Positions 62,401 through 64,000 of a stretch of DNA of 64,000 nucleotides are shown here, in pieces. How positions within the stretch are numbered: the first letter of the stretch is position 1; every line of letters starts with the position of its first letter. This DNA is from Virgisporangium aurantiacum (lineage in GTDB: Bacteria > Actinomycetota > Actinomycetes > Mycobacteriales > Micromonosporaceae), in assembly GCF_016863635.1 (NCBI RefSeq), contig NZ_BOPG01000004.1, positions 1 through 64,000 of the forward strand, in the 5' to 3' direction. A program made the position numbers and the translations under genes. Below the pieces are notes generated by a model that made no database searches, was not told where the DNA came from, and saw only the letters and a program-made list of their open reading frames with translations.

Positions 62401-64000
62401 CGCCGCCGGCCGCGGCGTCGGACGCGATCCGGGCCACCATCTCGGCGCGGGGGTCGGTCACCGCGGCCCGCCGGCCGACCGCCACCGCGAACCCGGCGAT
62501 CGTGATCGCGGCGAGCGTCAGCGCGGTCGCGGCCGGCCGGGTGAGGCTGGCGGCGGCCGCCCAGGCGCCGACGACGAGTGCCGCGCCGAGGCAGATCCAC
62601 GCGGTACGGACGAGCGGGTCGGCGTTGTCGGCGGTGGCGCCGTAGCGGTCGGAGACCAGGTTCGTGGTCGGGCGGGGTTGGCCCCATCCGGCGTTGCGCT
62701 GGCCGGGCCGGGTCGGGTCGACGGACACCCGGCCGGTCAACGGATCGATCGAGGGCCCGGGCGGGTCGACGTGGGCCGGCCGTGCCCTGGCGCGCTGGAC
62801 CTGCCCGACGCGGGGGGCGGCAACGCCGGCCACGATCGCGGCGGCCACCGCGACCGCGGGCGTCATCACCCAGTTCAGGCCGAGGGCCGCGGGTGCGGTC
62901 AGCGCCGTGAGCCCGCCGCCGATCACGATGGCGTCGATGCGGTACTCGACCGGGAACAGCAGCGCGGCGGCCACCGTGAGCAGCATCGCCGCTACCAGCA
63001 GTTGCCAGGTGGCGCCCTCGGACAGCGTCGACACGCGCTGTTCGTAGGTGGCGAGCTCGGTGTCCCAGTAGGGCGAGGCGGCGCGGATCGGCGCGCCGAT
63101 CGCCGGCATGGCCGCCCAGAGCCAGAACAGCACGGTGATGGCGCCGGCCAGGCCACCGGCGACCGCCGGGCCGCGGCGTGCGCGGTCCGGCAACACGGGG
63201 ACGAGCGCAGCGGCGAGCGCCACGGCCGCCGCCGTCACCACCAGGGCATATCCGGGGACGGACACCGTGGCGACCCGGGCCGCGGCGGCGACCACGGCGA
63301 GGACGGCGAGGCCGCCGGTCAGGTCGCCGATCGGCTGCCGCCGCTGCTGCAGGGCACCGGCCACCCCGACGGCCGCGGCCAGCACCAGCACGCCGGCGGC
63401 CCGCACCACCTGTGGCACGCCCTCGGCGTCGACGAGTGCGGTGGCGGCGAAGGCGATCGCGGCACCGTAGGCCAGCGCGAACAGCACCCAGGTGGCGTCG
63501 CGGAGGAACGCCGCCCAGCGCCCCTCGCCGGGCAGCACCACCAGCCCGAACAGCGGCCGGTCGGCCGACACGCCGAGCCCGAAGCCGAGGTTCATCACCG
63601 CGACGCCGACGAGCGCGAGCGCCCAGCCGGTCGGGTCGGTGACGAACGGGTACGCGAGCAGCGGGATCACCGGCTGCAGCACGAGCAGCGCGGCGTACCG
63701 GGGGGCCAGCAGGTGCGTCAGGTACTGGTACCCGAGGCAGATCGCGGCGGTGAGCATGCACACGATCGCGATGTAGATCTGCGGGGGCACGTCGGCGTCG
63801 CCGAACAGGCCCTCGGTGTACGCGACATACCCGTCGACCAGCACCATGAGCAGGGCGACCGCGGCGAGCGTCTCGGCGGTGGCGATCAGTTGCCGGCCGG
63901 CGAGGATCACCGGCAGCACGAGCAGAACGAGCGTGATCAGCCCGAGAACGGCCATCCGCCCGACGGCGCCGAGGCCGGTGAACGAGAACGTCATCACCAC
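59453..64000 (-). CDS. Very large polytopic membrane protein (SCO7613-like), N-terminus beyond window
   Basis: At least 1515 residues with more than 40 hydrophobic segments; it continues past the right edge. The pattern of short Ala/Val/Leu-rich helices in pairs, with GRQLIATAETLAAVALLMVLVDGYVAY near the start and similar units later, resembles the actinobacterial SCO7613 C-terminal family of giant membrane proteins, which usually begin with a zinc ribbon. Cytoplasmic loops rich in Arg/Pro (VGQVQRARARPAHVDPPGPS) interrupt the helices. No catalytic motif is visible. A possible start in the last bases of the window (GTG GTG ATG) is likely internal. Function unknown. Confidence 0.85.
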   Translation of the reverse strand: MVMTFSFTGLGAVGRMAVLGLITLVLLVLPVILAGRQLIATAETLAAVALLMVLVDGYVAYTEGLFGDADVPPQIYIAIVCMLTAAICLGYQYLTHLLAPRYAALLVLQPVIPLLAYPFVTDPTGWALALVGVAVMNLGFGLGVSADRPLFGLVVLPGEGRWAAFLRDATWVLFALAYGAAIAFAATALVDAEGVPQVVRAAGVLVLAAAVGVAGALQQRRQPIGDLTGGLAVLAVVAAAARVATVSVPGYALVVTAAAVALAAALVPVLPDRARRGPAVAGGLAGAITVLFWLWAAMPAIGAPIRAASPYWDTELATYEQRVSTLSEGATWQLLVAAMLLTVAAALLFPVEYRIDAIVIGGGLTALTAPAALGLNWVMTPAVAVAAAIVAGVAAPRVGQVQRARARPAHVDPPGPSIDPLTGRVSVDPTRPGQRNAGWGQPRPTTNLVSDRYGATADNADPLVRTAWICLGAALVVGAWAAAASLTRPAATALTLAAITIAGFAVAVGRRAAVTDPRAEMVARIASDAAAGGAVFAFPGAVAALTATFVVGRASDQAFAATAVLVVTYLALSVVLAYAALVQVVQRRAIPPVVSGAIGAAGVVTIATLMVDEATSIDIVVTLLLLGSAVLLWLAPSMDDRDLFGQRLDGSDLAAAAVTIAGTAALARAAALLVEGSELVLVAALVLVVALGTRLLREERWRRGPVAGAAAVGGIVAALAGWGALGAAVGVIQAASPLWKADLGQQWSQTASEYAVFGTQVPITLFLLAAAAAVAMPKPVGDDVAAVLAGLAAVSVPVAFQLGWAAPLVIGLLATMAFGLAAVIAWNPRTGFTRLGVGAAIGIHTSAASLCEPSATAGTLLGMLTVGVIVALAGWLVDQSRADQEVEGAAGFGRAHLPVVGGSAVASALLAGSGACAAFSATLTHDVDVPVTGALAGAAVGLAVAGFLCRYVPMYLPYVTVGVAASATVAALTSLATDLPAAIYAAAAALIGVIAELLRVRSERPTSEWAPTTGWRPDRTRTPLPSWRIARRPGGFGSGVMAASAVPAGVALVVIAPAVAAALLGPYQWIDDPWSGTAETAANLGWFERWTGNPGDVLAAATLTLAAALAAVGLGGSRRTIIDRAVAVVIPGVAVTLLIIPAALDVPWPVYNTITLVVAVLAGLGLALTPPPPASAESNSLRLARRAIFVIGLAAAGAGFTGSLATPSTTVSTFAGTVFFGVIGAVWGRTGFARLFAWQFAAGSLIGLGIAGGLAAHLPARTTAVAVLAAGALLLGMSAALPRLRRNDPERVASLESEQSLLEAFGYLALVVAIALTTGFPEYTAVACMATGTLLGVAAIRQGRSDQYRSTLIVAATVIEVVAIWMLLRDAQIGIPEAYTLPFAVLALVIGLVELRRRPELGSWLAYGPALVAAFAPTLTIVLVTDASPIRRVLLLVAAVLTVAIGSVRRHKAPVTIGAVVTVLAAANELVVVGRYLPLWILLLLFTLTGGLLISLGATYERRTRRFRGAFGTFR

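Overview
This 64 kb window is chromosomal DNA of a high-GC actinobacterium. Family-level content points to the Micromonosporaceae (Actinoplanes/Micromonospora-like), which is an inference, not a search result. Supporting signs are mtrA-mtrB-lpqB, a WhiB regulator, the F420 genes fbiA/B/C, a DUF3499 gene, very high third-position GC, many GTG starts, ATGA overlaps and apparently leaderless genes. From memory of the Mycobacterium tuberculosis map, much of the order follows the Rv3240c-Rv3268 block (hpf, comF, lpqB, mtrB, mtrA; sahH; manA, SIS protein, manB; DUF3499/zincin-like pair; whiB2; fbiA/fbiB; manC, glycosyltransferase; TIGR03089), with accessory operons inserted. I see no tRNA, rRNA, transposase, prophage or CRISPR array.

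Left part (1-12.8 kb): hpf (cut by the edge), then comF-lpqB-mtrB-mtrA on the minus strand, a two-component system for cell-wall and division control. Divergent from it is a plus-strand run: polytopic membrane protein, DUF4129, DUF4350, MoxR ATPase, DUF58. A SpoIIM-like and an RDD membrane protein complete this set.

Middle-left (12.8-29.5 kb), all minus strand: a five-gene dipeptide/oligopeptide ABC importer; efeUOB, an iron uptake operon with an iron-box-like operator over its promoter; ahcY with its own promoter and a structured leader; and a tightly overlapping manB-Trm112-SIS-CDF-manA operon for mannose phosphate metabolism. A tiny lysine-tailed lipoprotein gene follows.

Middle (29.5-39.6 kb): a probable polyamine/GABA catabolic island with two aldehyde dehydrogenases, an agmatinase-family ureohydrolase, a saccharopine-dehydrogenase-like enzyme, an APC permease, an Lrp regulator and a class III aminotransferase. 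Inside it a DUF559 nuclease-like gene is bracketed by two copies of the same 24-bp-arm palindrome.

Right part (39.6-64 kb): the DUF3499/zincin-like pair, whiB, fbiC, a membrane protein with a long low-complexity tail, fbiA-fbiB-nudix, manC, a GT4 glycosyltransferase, a PGRP-type amidase with FG-GAP-like repeats, a TIGR03089 protein, acetoacetyl-CoA synthetase, two paralogous membrane proteins with proline-rich tails, a Uma2 nuclease-like protein and a very large polytopic membrane protein that leaves the window.

Functional threads: envelope building (mtrAB-lpqB, manA/manB/manC, GT4, amidase), cofactor F420, iron uptake, nitrogen/polyamine turnover and peptide import. The least explained items are the twin palindromes around the DUF559 gene, the lysine-tailed lipoprotein, the ahcY leader RNA, the shortened FbiB, and the amidase that lacks the usual zinc cysteine.
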